Shown: positions 12,525-24,447, numbered from the stretch's first letter. The stretch is DNA of 64,000 nucleotides from Echiichthys vipera (GCA_963691815.1 OY829657.1:15756712-15820711); one strand, 5' to 3'. Program-made: numbers and translations. The notes: a model not told the origin generated them from the sequence alone.

Positions 12525-15500
12525 GTGAACTGCCACAACATCATACACAAAGTTTTCCAAATTTTTAGTACATCTTTGCTTAAATTGGATCAGATTTTCT
12601 GAAGTATAGATTCCATATTGAAACGCAAAGTGACTTTCTCTGAACCAGAGAAACACACACTTCTTGTATACGATAACACAGTCTGTGTGTTTTAACAGGA
12701 CCTTGTGAATGAAAACCAAGGTCTGCAGGTCCAGAGCGAGACCCTGCAAGTCCAGAATGAGACCCTGCAGGCCCAAATATCTTCACAGGTGATTGGATCA
12801 ACCTCATTTACCTCATGTTTAGTATGAAAAACATGCTCATCTGCAAGACTATGTATATAGGCTAATAAGATGTGTTTTCTTATGTAGGTCACTCAGGTCT
12901 CTCACATCGAGGAGCTACAGAAGCTGTGAGAAACCATTTTGACCCTTTCAGAAATACTGACTGCATTACAAGTCATACTGTTGTGAGCCATTTCTCCGCT
13001 CTCCCCTATTCTGTTCAGATTGGCCGATAAGGAGTTGCAGAGGAAGAGTCTGGAAGATTCTCTAAATGCTGAGAGAAGCGGTGGAGCCACTAGAGAAACT
13101 AACATGCAGGTATAGTTGCAAGAGCACTTCTTTTACTGCTTCTTATAGTAACAGTGCATTGGTTCCTTACTCTGCTGGAATTTGGTAAACGTGTGCTCGG
13201 CCTCATATTCTGTTCATAGGGAATCGGCATGCTTGTTTCAGATTTGCAGATATCTTGAGTTTGGATGCCAAATGGATATCATTTAATTAATGGTTTCCTA
13301 ACTCAAGATAGAATTCTGAGTGCTAGGTCATTGCTCAAACAATCTGTCAGATCCTGTATTGTCTTGACAAAATAAGTGTCTTCTCCCTTTCCTGTGTTTT
13401 CCTCTGCAGGCCTTGCACAATGAAAACATGTCACTGAAGGCAGAGGTTCAGAATCTGCAGGCACAGATCTCTGATCAGGTTAGCCTTGTACTTTTGTACT
13501 TTCTGTTTTTCCAAATTATAATAGTCCTCTATGTGTTTGTGTGTTCTTCTGTTTGACACACCCTCTCTATTTGACTTCCCTCTTGCAGACTGCCTCCCAA
13601 CTGGTTTTGGACCAGTTCCAGAAGAGGTGTGTGTGAAAAGTAGAACATATTTTGAATATGTCAGCTAGTAAGGATTGTTGTTCTTCCCATAAAACTAAAA
13701 ATCCCTAATGAATAACCGTATAAAATGTTGCTTCCTACCCAGTGTCCGCGAGAAGGAGGACAACATGAAAACTGTAGAGGATCTGCTGGAGAAAGGGCTG
13801 ATTGAGGTGGCCAACAAGGGGGAAGAGCTCAAGGTGATTTTTCTCTTGTGCTGCCTCTCTCACTCATTTGACTGACATAAGCACGCTTTAAGATTTGAAA
13901 TGACTCTGCATTTCGCTGGTTGCCTTGTAAGTACAATTCGAAATGAGCAAAGGAAAAGAAATATTGAAGTCATTTCCCTTCCTGATGCAGGCTGTAAGAG
14001 AAGAAAATGAGGCACTAAAACAAGAAATAGAGGCCCTTATGAGAAAGACGGCAGAACAGGTGAGCTGTCTAATATCGTTATTAAAAGTTGTTCCTGTGTT
14101 TGTTTGTTTTTTTCTACCTTATTCTGTATTCATTTTTTTTTTAAATTGTCTTTTCCCCTAATCACAGGCATCATCAGAGTCGACAGTGGAAGAACTCCAC
14201 AACAAGTAAGATCAATCAAGCTGATTTAGGATCATGACATTGTAATAGTACATAGTGTTACAATCACCCAACCCCATCCACAACACACAAAGACTAACAC
14301 TGACTTTAGTTTCAATAACGCCAGTCAGTGGTGGCAGCAGCTGTGCAAACTAGCTGAGATACAAAGCAACTAATGCAAGTCATAATTAAATGTCATTATG
14401 AAACCTAAGGCCACTATTTACTCTACTGTCAGCATATCAAAACTATTTCCTTCTGGCACTCCGGGCCACTCCCTACACACACCCCTGATGGTTATTCTCC
14501 GCTGGCAATAGAGACTGTTTAATGTCCTCTTGTCGAGGATATCATTATGTACATATCAGCAGATTCACTGTGACTTCAAACTGTGATGAACCATTGTTTC
14601 ACTTCGCTTTATAGAATCCAAGAGAAGGATGTTAAGCTAAAATCAATGGAGGAGAGTCTACAGACAGCACAAGACAGCTGCTCTGCCAGAGAGAAGACAG
14701 TTGAGGTGTGGGCTTTCTTTCTATACCAATGATATACTGAGTGTTCACATGTCAAATGCTCTCCCTTATATTTTTTATGTTGTATTGTCCTACTTTGAGC
14801 ACTTGTCTGAAGAAGTTTTTGTGTCGCAGGCTCTGGAGCAGCAGTTGGCTGCCCTGCAGGAAGAGATGGAGCAGCTGAGCCAAAAGGAGACACAACAAGA
14901 CCTGACCACTTCTGGCACCCAGCTCGAAGATCTCCACACTCAGTAAGTGTGCTTCCACGTGTAGTCGTACAGCATGCCTTCACAAATCAGACTAATGACT
15001 AATCTAACTAGAAAATGCATTTCCTGTGGAAATATGTGGAAATGCTTTAACTCTGAAGCTACAGTGGAAAAAAAAGCTTGTTTGCAAAAATATAAAAAAA
15101 GCTGAACATTTTGAAATAACATTAAAAAGCTGAATATGTGCAAATGCATAAAAGACCTGAATATGGGCCAGCTCTGTGAGAGCCAATCAGAGGCCAGCTC
15201 CTCCATACAGGGACTCGAACCAGCGCTACGGTTCCCAGCCGGGTACTGTTAGGACAGAACTTTTGACCTCCTCACGCAACTGAGACAAATCAAAGGTTGC
15301 AATGGACATCAGTTTATATGTAGGTCAAACTAAGCACTGGTGTCTGTGCTGAAATGCATAGAAACATGCTTTGAAACAACTCCTTCTCACAGAAAGACTA
15401 TGACTTGTATTTTTTTTAAAAATGACTGATAAATCATAGTTTTAAAATCATGAAGTTTTCTCTCTGATCGTTCGATTGAACAAATTCTAACATTGGAGTC

Positions 15501-18500
15501 AATGAGAGCAGGAAGGCACCTGGTGCTTTGAGCTACAGAATTAAAAAAAACTATAAGTCCTAGTGCTACAATGAGCAAGTTTTATGAAAGAAGACAAGAA
15601 TGCCTACATTTTGAGATCAAATTTATATCTGAGAAGTAAATGTAGTGGAACGCCAGAGTGGGGGAGAGATCAAAGAGATTCTCTTCACTCTACCGGCGTA
15701 ATACACACTCATTATAAACTCTGATCAGGTCTTAAAAAAACATAAACTGTGATTTTAGGAAAACTGTAAAAGACATCCAAAAACTGAATAAGAATTAAAT
15801 AGTTCATAGTCTTGCAATCTGTTGAAAGATGGTTTGAAGTCTGTAGGTGGAAGTATGTTGGACTAGATAAGGTTCAAAGATGGGCATGTTTTAAGAGTAT
15901 TTTTACCCATCTCCATTGGTTTGCATTATAAAAAAAAATATATGAAAAAGGCTGAATATATGAAAAAGTTGAAGTTGACAATAAATCAGCTGAAGGAGCT
16001 GAACATTTTGGTAATTGAATGATTTTTGTAGCTCAAAGTATGCAGCAGCTATAGGCGACTGAAACACGTACAGAAGAATAATAACGATAAAGATTTGGAT
16101 AACATAGGTTGGAAATGCTTAAAGCATTTCCACAAACTAATCGGAGCACATGTAATTCACAGGCTAGCAGCTAAGGACCATGATATCCAGATGTTGGAGG
16201 CTGAGCTGGAAACAAAGACTAAGGAGCTGAGTGAGCAGGTGGAGAAAATGCACCAACAGGTGAGGAACGATCCTAAAGAATTGCTCATTAAGTACAAGTG
16301 TGACATTTTATGGTTTGAATCGGGCAGATTTGACTAGCTTTAAAATACTTTACCAAGTAAAAATAGAGCAAATTAAGTAAAAGGAAGGGGCTCTTTTGAC
16401 TTTCAGCCAAGAAAAAACACTTTATTGTTCAAATTGTTCTTACATTTTGATCTTTTTTGTTATGAGGGTTATAAGAGATAAAAATTCCCATTCCCCAGGT
16501 TTTAACTGAGTCTTTTATCTCCTTCTTGAATAGCAGTCCCACACAGCAGTGCCAAGCCCAGAGCTTCTTACAGAGTGAGTAATGTTTCGTGCCGAGCATA
16601 TTTTTCACACACAAGGCCCCATTACTACATAACAATAAATAATGAGTGGGTATGTTGTTTATCAGGTTGTCGGAGAAGGAAAGGCAGGTCTCAGATCTGC
16701 AGGGTGAGCTGGCTGAGCTGAGGGACTCCCTGGAGCTTCACAGGAAGAAGAACAATGTAGGTTTCCTACAGCGATGACCTGAACTGTATTAACACCAGTA
16801 ACTGCTTTGGTGTAGCCCTGCGAGACATCATCCCTTCCTCTTGTGTGGTACCCCAAAACACTCCCCTCACACCGGAGTCGCACACTGCATACATCCATAC
16901 TTCCTGTTGTACCCTGCCACTTAGTCTCACTTGTTTTGCTTTTTGTTTTTTTTTTAAACAAAATGGGAAGCTTTCCTTAGCTACAGTTGTGTTCTCAACA
17001 TGTACGCAGCAGTACAGATGTCTATTTTGATTTGGATTGCTTAAGGTGAGCGTTGCATAACAGGGCTTCCAGCCTACTCTTGTTATGCTCGCCATTGGCC
17101 TGTTTCGGCAAGCTTGTCTGTGCTTGTAGGTGATTCACAGCTTTAGAATCTCGCCTACCTTTTATTTTTGAGTCATATTGGAATTGAAAAGCATATTTAT
17201 ATTATATATTTTGTATCTCCCCTATATATCTTCAGACATCATCTCAATTTAAATCGAAAATACTCGTAAATTATTGATTGTTGCAATACATTTCTTGTGT
17301 ACTGTGCATGTTGCTTTTACCCACACGAGGTGCGAGACTGGGACTCTCTAGGAGCATTGGAGCATGGGTTAAAAGAGAGTGTAGCAACTTTAAAACAAGA
17401 AATGCGGTCGGTTTATTTGATTATTGTAGCAGTCTTTATTTGAGCGTCACATAATGCATATTTCCTGAGGAACTGAAAGTAGTATTTCTCTGGAACTGAC
17501 CAAAACAGGAGCTTCGGGAGAAAAACTGGAGTGCAATGGAAGCTCTGTCAGCCACCGAGTCCATGCTTCAAGGAAAACTCAGCAAAGCTGTCAAGGTTCG
17601 ACACCCCACCTCAGTCTCCTTCACTCTAGTTCCAATCTGATGCATCCCCCCCAAAATGCTGTATTTTTTTTTTTTCCATAATTGACCCAGTGAGATTTCT
17701 TTTTGGCCATCATCCATAACAAAGCTGCATACTCATTTACCTCACTCTGTCCCGTTCTCTTTGTTGTTTGGCCTCAAGTTTTACAATTGGCTTTGTGCTG
17801 AGCTGTTGACCTATGCTACTCCCCTTGGGAATCTCAGACTTAATAAACTTAACAAATATCGCTTTCTTTGGCGGATACATTTTTGCTTTAAGCTCTGAAA
17901 TATACCGCTGATTTCGCCCCTGCCCAAAGCTCAGGCTGATGCTTGGAAATGAGTGTGCAGTGACCTAGAAATTGTTTCATTAGATGTCATCAGGTTGAGA
18001 TTCATGATATTCATTTGTTCTGCTTCCTGTCTTTATGTTATGCCGTTTCTATCATGTTTTGCCCCCCCCCCCCCCCCCCCCCCCCATTCTGTTTTGTGAC
18101 ATCTGTACTGTCAATGTCACCAGATAATCAGTCAATGAAAATCCGTGTAATTCACTTTGATTTGAATGCTTTCTTTTTGAAGGGAATTTGATCCTTCCAA
18201 ACTTTTAATGACTACACCAGTGGCCTCATGTTCCTCAATGATCCTTACGCATGACTGAAAGATCTTTGTGTAACAAAATGTGAAGCAAAATTTACAGTAT
18301 ATTTCTTTTAGCTGCAGATCCCTCCGTGTAGACACAGTGGGCAACCAGATAGCTGGTCTATTAACGGTTCCAGTGAGCGTATATTTTTGCCCTCCTTCCC
18401 CCTACATTGAGAACGGGGACATGCTGAACCATCAGCACAGCAGCTGCTCTTCTGCCATCTGAGTACAGTAGAAAGCACCTTCTTAGAGCTGAGCCGGGGA

Positions 18501-21500
18501 GTTCCTTGGCAGCTGTTGTTTCCTGTCAATGCATGTTGGTTGTATTCAACTGTATAAACTCATCTCAGAGCTGCCTTGTGACACGGTGTGTTAATGTGGA
18601 TAGTGGTTGTAGTGCCAGCTGGCTAGTGTTTGGCATATGTTCTCCCCTTCAGGCCTCAGAGTGACAGTGCATGATGCTAGCCTATTGTGGGAGCACTGAT
18701 GTCTACCTTTTATTATTTATTGGAGAGTTTCAAGGTCCTTTGTATAATATCAGAAGTAGTCGATTGATGCATTTGTGGTTACAGGAGGACTGAAATGTAT
18801 GATGTGCTTTGAATCAGAGGTTTCTGACACTTGGTGTAGGTGTGACCTGTTGAAAGATGCTGATGTTTTTCTTAGGGTAATTGAAAGTAGCAGTGAGACA
18901 GCGTTTACCCTAGTGCTCAAGAATGATACGATTTATGTTGAGTAAATCATTCCTGTGACATTGATTCCAGCTGCTCAATGGGTGATTTGATGATTATTTT
19001 GACAGTGGTTTTAAACAAAATCATGCAGAGTAGAATGAGGAAGAAGGAAAGGGGGTGGTCACATCTGCTCTGATGACAACCGGACCATGTCTTCGAAGTT
19101 ACTGAACTATTTGAACAGTCAGTGCTCAATATCCTCTCCTCTTTTTGTCCTTTTCCTTTTTGCCCCCTTCCGGTTGGCCTTTTAGGAGAACCAAACAGAA
19201 CTGGCAAGGTGTCAGGCTGAGTGCCGAGATGTCCTGCTCAGACTTCTGCCCCATGTGCCTCTGCCCAGTGAGGAGGTATGGGTAATATTGTTTTATTTTT
19301 ATTTTTTTACCTTGATGGAAATTGTGTTTGAATCCCTGTTTTCCCCCGTACCACTTCTCCTCCTGTGTGGTGTTTCTCTTTACCCTTCATCTCCTCTTTC
19401 TACTAGAACCATCACGAGTGGCTCCTCAGATTTGAGGGGGCAGCAGCTGAATTCCCAGCTGCACAATTCACCCCTGCATCAGGGGACTCAAAGGTAAATA
19501 AATTGGGAATGTAAATTTGAACATCTTTCCTCTTTAATTGCTGATATCTTCAGTAACAAATACTCCTTCTCTTGATAGGAACTCTCAGAGAAGCTGAAAG
19601 AAGCTGAGGAAGCCCAAAGGATTCTACAGAAAGACTGTGAGACGTACAAGAAGGTGTTGGCAGAGACGGTGAGGATGAGGTTTTAACATATAGGCTTTCA
19701 TGTAATGGTGTCTCTTGCCAAACTGAGCTGTCTTACCTGCTGCATCCACAGGAGGGCATCCTTCAGCGCCTCCAGAGCAGCGTGGAGCAGGAGGAGTCTC
19801 GCTGGAAAGTCAAGCTGGAGCTATCACAGGGAGAACACAGAGAGGTGTGCTCAAGTTTAGCAGCAAACAACTCTCAGATCGAATACAGAAACACTGATGT
19901 GACATATTATTGCACCTTATGCGTGTTTCATTGCATCATTCTTCTGTGCCTTCCCTTAGATGGGCCAGAAAGTCACAGCTCTGGAGCAAGAGATTGAGAG
20001 ACTAACTGATGGAGCAGAGTTGGAAAATGTGAGTTGAAACATACAGCTCAAACTAACACTCACATTTCTTCTTGTTGCACTAAGAGAGAACAGACCATAA
20101 ATATTTAATAGGTGGGTGAAACGGGCTATTTTTGTGAAAGTGTGCGAAATGACAGCCCTTATTTTCTTCTTTATGGCTATAAATCAGCCACCAACGACTT
20201 GGAGCTCTTTTTTCTGTCTGACAAACATCCAGAAATCCTGTCTCGCGCATGATATTACCTCATGTCCTGTGCCGCTTCTCATGTGTGTTTCTGTGACAAA
20301 AGTTAATTTGGAAACCAGACACAGGGATTCCTCCTAGGGAAAGATCTAGTAGCGTGTGCTGGACAGCACGATTGTGTTTGTAACATCACAGTGATCTGAC
20401 AAAAAGTCTTGTAGTGGGAACTTAGCTTAAGACTTCTTGTTGTTCAGACATTCTACCATTTTCTTGGAGGGGGTTTGACTCTGGCATAAGTATCTCTGAA
20501 CTTCTGTTGTGCTCCGTAGCTAAGAAGAGAAAAGCAGCACTTGGAGTCTGAGTTGGAGAGGGCAGAGCGTGAGAGTGCCACCTATGTAACAGAGGTCAGA
20601 GAGGTGAGCACAAGCCTGACTCATTCTGCTTTGTGATGCTCAGTCATGTCATGGCCTTCATCCTCCTGTGGCGAAAGAATGAGCTTTGTCGTGTGTGTCA
20701 CTTGCGTGTTTTGATGTTTATGTGACATCCTGTTTATTTGGGGCATATTAAATCCACACAGCACAGACATTAAGCATTGATGAACTGAAATCCAACACAT
20801 TTCACATAGTCAGCTCTTCCAATGACATTGTTACACCACATACCAGACTAATTTAATAGACTGCTTTTGGTAATTTACAGTCATGCACAACAAGATCCTG
20901 TGCTTTATCATTACAAGGCTCTGCTTAATAGGAAGAGCGTTCCCTTTTTGTAGATGTCTTTATGGCAGGACCAGCTCTTATCTCTGCGTAGACTGTGTGC
21001 TAGTTGTAGTGCTGTCCCTGGACTGACTCTCTCAGACTCCCATTAAACATCATCTCAAACTTAATTTCAGCTCAAAGATCTGTTGACTGAATTGCAGACC
21101 AGACTTGATGGCTCGTATACAGAGGCTATCAGACAGAATGAGGAGCTGAATTTGGTAAGCGTGGCTCACCCTCTAGCTAGAGCTTCTTTTTAAATCTGCA
21201 CTTAGTAGTGGCTCTACTTTACACTGACTGCTATAGGACGGGGTTCTCCATCTTCTACTGCTCTGGATCAACATCAATAACCTCAGTGAACGTGCTTACT
21301 CAAACCAAATAAAGTCAGAGGTTGGGAATGATGACTCACCTATACACTCTGACACTTACAAGACTAACTCTTTTTCTTCTCTACACTGGCACTACACTTC
21401 ATCTCACTTTGCCTTGTCAGGCATCTAACAAATGGCTTACTCCTTCTGCAGAGTCCAAAAATATGCTCCATTTTGTCCATCTTCAGCTATAATCCTACTC

Positions 21501-22893
21501 CTCACCTTGAACTGCACACTATTCCCTCCTCAGCCTTCTCACAAACCTTGTCTGTCTGTCAGTCTCATGGCCTTTGTCTTGGCATGTCATTGGGTTCTTT
21601 TCTGTGGTCTTTGTGTTAGCAGTTTTTTTTATATTGTATTGGCTGGGTTCTTTCAGACCGACAATAGCGCCATGAAAAATGTAGCCTCCTAAATAATCAC
21701 AATGAGGACTTCAACAACCACAAAAAGACACAGGATCGTTAATATTTGAGAGGTTACTTTGTAAGTTGAATGGTGTAATTAGATGTATATCTTGCAATCA
21801 AAGTGGCTGTAGTGGTGATAACTCGCCAGATTTGTAAAATTAAGTTATAAATCCTGTTATAAGGTATCATAAACTATTGTACAGTATTGTGACGTCTGTT
21901 AAGCCTTAAAAACAAACAAACATGTATGTTACTCAACAGGGACTTTTGGATCGATATTACACATAACATTCCCACACCAACGCAGCCCCTTGAACCCTTT
22001 TTTTAACTGTGCTATTTTTGGTTTAGACATGGTCTAAGTAGGACAAGTAAAAGCTGTTAAATCTGTGCAAATGTTGAGCACTTCTACTAAATGTACTGAT
22101 TTAATACTGGCAGTGTTGGTAGGGGCCTCTGGATAAAAGCTCTTTGAGTACATGCAATGTAAATGGAATTCACAGGTAGGACTGGGAGACTATAATGTGC
22201 TGTAGAACATGTGCTGAGTGTCTGTTTTGATTCCAGCTGAAAACCCAGCTCACGGAGACTCTGTTCAAGCTGGAGACAGAAGAGAATGAGAGGCAAAAGG
22301 TGGCTGGTGACCTGTATACGGTGAGAGGACTTGTTTATACTTTATTACACGGCTGAAATGGGTCCAACTCCAGGCCTCATTGTTGACGTGTGGAACTTTC
22401 TGGTTCTGAACCCAGGCCCAGCAGTCTCTTGATCTGATCCAGGGGGAGCTCTCCAAAGTGACGGACAACTCTGATGACCTGATAGAGAATAGCAGTCTGT
22501 CGTCACAGAGAGTAAGAGTCTGGGGCGGTATGGGTGTTGTAACAGCTGGTGATGTACAGTATGTATTTGCATGTATGGTTTTTAGGTTGTTACATCGAGC
22601 CCTAAACCAGCCCTTGTGTCTCTGACAGGAAGAGATTGACAAAAAGGAGAAAATGACTGCAGGACTGAACCAAACAGTCAGAGAACTGCAGCAGCTGCTA
22701 CATGGTGTCAGCCGGCAACTCACCAAGAGACAGGAAGGGGTATGGCCTGTTCCTATGCTGTTGATTGAAGCCCAACAAAATCTTAAAGTGTCGTAGTATT
22801 TCTACTTGCAATAGTGTATTTGGATGTGGGGTCTGAACAGTCAAAATTTGTGCTTTCCTACAGGAGGCTGACAAAGATCTGCCCGAGGTATAG
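8726..22893 (+). CDS. ktn1: Kinectin, complete (35 coding exons, 1280 aa)
   Basis: Kinectin is an integral ER membrane protein that links ER to kinesin-1 and, in mammals, also binds Rho GTPases and anchors translation elongation factor EF-1delta. The protein starts with a single membrane anchor (about residues 11-31, followed by MKETSYDEVLAKQKR, nearly identical to human KTN1), then a lysine-rich KKKK/KEK region shared with p180/RRBP1, then a long coiled coil from about residue 400 to the end. Start chosen: the only ATG after the acceptor at 8724, with G at +4 and the family N-terminus. All 35 exons join in phase (3843 nt including the TAG stop), about 80 residues shorter than the human protein as I remember it. 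RRBP1 was considered and rejected because there are no decapeptide repeats and the C-terminal coiled coil is kinectin-like (for example AGDLYTAQQSLDLIQ). Expression is probably ubiquitous from the CpG-rich promoter. Confidence 0.95.
12699..16756 (+). CDS. ktn1: ktn1 A-B-C exon cassette region, residues 628-946
   Basis: Coding exons: 12699-12788, 12888-12925, 13019-13109, 13410-13478, 13589-13626, 13743-13833, 13991-14059, 14168-14205, 14615-14705, 14830-14942, 16163-16259, 16534-16574, 16666-16756. Exon lengths cycle: A (69 or 90 nt, phase 0-0), B (38 or 41, phase 0-2), C (91 or 97, phase 2-0). Copy 4 has A and B joined in one 113-nt exon; copy 5 lacks A. C exons repeat a pattern like 'xxEKDxxLKxxEExL', and B exons end in EELxK-like residues. 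This is the coiled-coil segment where mammalian kinectin has alternatively spliced variable domains. Borders were set by GT/AG and phase; all 13 exons keep frame. Confidence 0.9.
12723..12776 (+). repeat. ktn1: 21-bp tandem duplication inside a ktn1 coding exon
   Basis: Units at 12723-12743 and 12744-12764 and a partial third at 12765-12776 encode LQVQSET, LQVQNET, LQAQ. Each unit is exactly one coiled-coil heptad. It explains why this A exon is 90 nt while the other A exons are 69 nt. Confidence 0.85.
15035..16134. mobile_element. Non-autonomous DNA element with 16-bp perfect terminal inverted repeats
   Basis: The sequence TGTGGAAATGCTTTAA at 15035-15050 recurs exactly inverted at 16119-16134. 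The right end is a near-palindrome (16110-16132). The interior is AT-rich, has no transposase frame, and repeats 'aaaaagctgaat'-type strings near both ends (about 15090-15160 and 15940-16010). I saw no clear target-site duplication; TA lies close to both ends but not symmetrically. A tRNA-like B box on the minus strand (15211-15221) suggests a nested or fused SINE-like piece. The superfamily is not assigned. Confidence 0.65.
15211..15295 (-). repeat. tRNA-like (SINE-like) promoter relic
   Basis: On the minus strand 15221-15211 reads GGTTCGAGTCC, a perfect Pol III B box. About 60 nt upstream on that strand (near 15290) lies TTGTCTCAGTTG, a degenerate A box. It does not fold as an intact tRNA, so I call it a SINE-like relic inside the TIR element and not a tRNA gene. 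Confidence 0.4.
17509..22893 (+). CDS. ktn1: ktn1 C-terminal coiled-coil exons, residues 947-1280
   Basis: Coding exons: 17509-17595, 19186-19275, 19407-19493, 19579-19668, 19752-19844, 19960-20028, 20520-20603, 21071-21154, 22237-22320, 22416-22511, 22629-22739, 22864-22893. Every exon from 17509 to 22739 begins and ends in phase 0. This is the best conserved part of the protein compared with human kinectin: LREKNWSAMEAL, EGILQRLQSSVEQEE, TYVTEVRELKDLLTELQ, RQNEELNLLKTQL and NERQKVAGDLYTAQQSL. Mammalian work places kinesin heavy chain binding in this C-terminal part. Translation ends with a 10-codon exon (EADKDLPEV, then TAG) that differs from the human C-terminus. Confidence 0.9.
17596..19185 (+). 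other. ktn1: ktn1 intron, 1.6 kb, with poly-C tract
   Basis: Intron between exons ending at 17595 and starting at 19186. It contains a run of 24 C at 18062-18085 and otherwise unremarkable AT-rich sequence. No ORF or RNA gene is supported. Confidence 0.7.
18062..18085 (+). repeat. Homopolymer C(24)
   Basis: Twenty-four consecutive C in a ktn1 intron. The exact length is likely unreliable in sequencing and polymorphic in the population. Confidence 0.95.
20604..22236 (+). other. ktn1: ktn1 introns around the exon at 21071-21154
   Basis: Two introns (20604-21070 and 21155-22236). Nothing beyond AT-rich intronic DNA is recognised. The open frame at 21432-21692 has no homologous look and no splice support. 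Confidence 0.55.
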
Positions 22894-23870
22894 TGAGAGG
22901 ACAGACCCCCCACGCAGCCACCCTGACTGCACTACAAAGACCACCTTTGACCTTCGGTCTCAGCTCTACCACCATTACACCATACTGTCACACCCAGCCA
23001 CCCCCCTTTTCCCTGACCTACGTCACCTCACCTGTACTGTAGACGTCCTCCAACTGACTCTGGCCGGGGCACTGGCGACCCATGTGCAGCCTCACTGTTG
23101 GCCGTAAGGGAGCAGGCAGATTTTACTGTTATTTCCAGACACTGTACCAAAACACACTACTCCACTACCACCACATTCCTCTTTTTCAGCAGCATCGCCA
23201 GTTAATTTTTATTCTAAACTTAAAAATGACATCCAGCATAATTTAAACTGCGTGGCAACCATTCCTCTGTTTAAAACGCCTGTATTTTTCATTGAAATCA
23301 TTTTGAATACTACAGTAGTTTTTGTTGTATTTTTCAAGAGTGGGCAGTGATACAAATTTCCAACTTGATGAAACAAACTCTGGGTTTTCAGTCCTTTTTT
23401 CTTAACTTAAAGATATGTATTGTTTAATGTACCAGTTAGGACCTGCTGAAATACACTATGTTGTTGATCTGTTTGCCTCTTGACCAGAAAACTATCACAA
23501 ACTGTGCATCATCATGCATTCATGAATTCATAGCTCCATGCATACCGTGGCTCAGTATTGGGTGGGAGAAGGGAGATCAGAAGGGGTCTCAGCATATCAG
23601 AAGGGTCACTACGTGACTGTAACTATGGAGATGCATGGACATATTGTAGTTAAGTCTGTACTGCAGCTCCAAAGAGAAGGGAGTCTGTGATCCTGGCTGT
23701 GGAAAGAGAAGGTCAGGTCAACAGTGTAGAGGTTTTTAATCCTACTGCAATTACTCTAGGAATAAGCGGCCCATATCATCTGTAATCAACACTCGCTATA
23801 TTGTTGCTAAGTTCATTAACACTGAAGATTTTGTTCTTTTTGTAACAGGCGATGTTAATAAAAGGGATGC
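22894..23870 (+). other. ktn1: ktn1 3' UTR
   Basis: The last exon continues after the TAG at 22891-22893. The first canonical AATAAA is at 23857-23862, giving a 3' UTR of roughly 0.98 kb. No other gene is seen in it. Confidence 0.65.
23857..23862 (+). terminator. ktn1: Likely ktn1 polyadenylation signal (AATAAA)
   Basis: Canonical hexamer 964 nt past the ktn1 stop codon. It is the first such hexamer after the stop that I noticed. Confidence 0.6.
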
Positions 23871-24447
23871 TTGATAAATCTGTCCAGAGTCCTGTGCTGC
23901 ATTTTTTTTCTCCATTGCACTTCCATCTCTCTACCACTGTGGGGCAGCATGCAACCTGAGTTGACGTTTCAAACTGATTTTATTCATAGCCTTGAACTCG
24001 AAAAACCTGAATGTGCACAGGGAAATTACCAAGCTTCTGCTCATGAAGCTTTTGCTGACAAGTATAATTATTCTTCCCTGTACACAAAATGTGTTTGTCA
24101 TGTTGTGGTATTTCAGGTAAGTGGTTTGTAACAGTAGAGAAGGAGACGTACTGTGCAGCCTAAATTACGGAAAATTTGGGGTGTGACCAGTTTCCTGTGA
24201 TGGTAACATGCTGTATAATCCCTCAGAACTGGGGGCTGTTTTCTCAGCTTTACAAAATATTTCACACCAGTAAAAAAATGTGAAATTAAGTTAAAATTCA
24301 ACCGGCAGCTGAAATAAACAAAAGCTTATCAAGGACAATGTTTGACTGGCTGTAATGTTAAAAAACACAAAGGATGTGGTCACTTGATGCAGAATGTGTA
24401 TCAGAAAGCGAGCTGTATCAATCCTTCTTTTAAAAGGCAAGGCATCT

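Larger units (their letters stand above)
14943..16162 (+). other. ktn1: ktn1 intron carrying a TIR element
   Basis: An intron of 1.22 kb between the exons ending at 14942 and starting at 16163. Almost all of it (15035-16134) is a repeat with 16-bp perfect terminal inverted repeats. Only about 92 nt at the 5' side and 28 nt at the 3' side seem to be original intron, so the ancestral intron was probably near 120 nt. Confidence 0.7.

Noticed and set aside
15211..15295. Functional tRNA gene on the minus strand
   Set aside because: The B box is perfect but the A box is degenerate and acceptor, D and anticodon stems do not form; kept only as a SINE-like relic.
22265..22726. 153-codon minus-strand open frame
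   Set aside because: It is the antisense shadow of three ktn1 coding exons and includes their introns.
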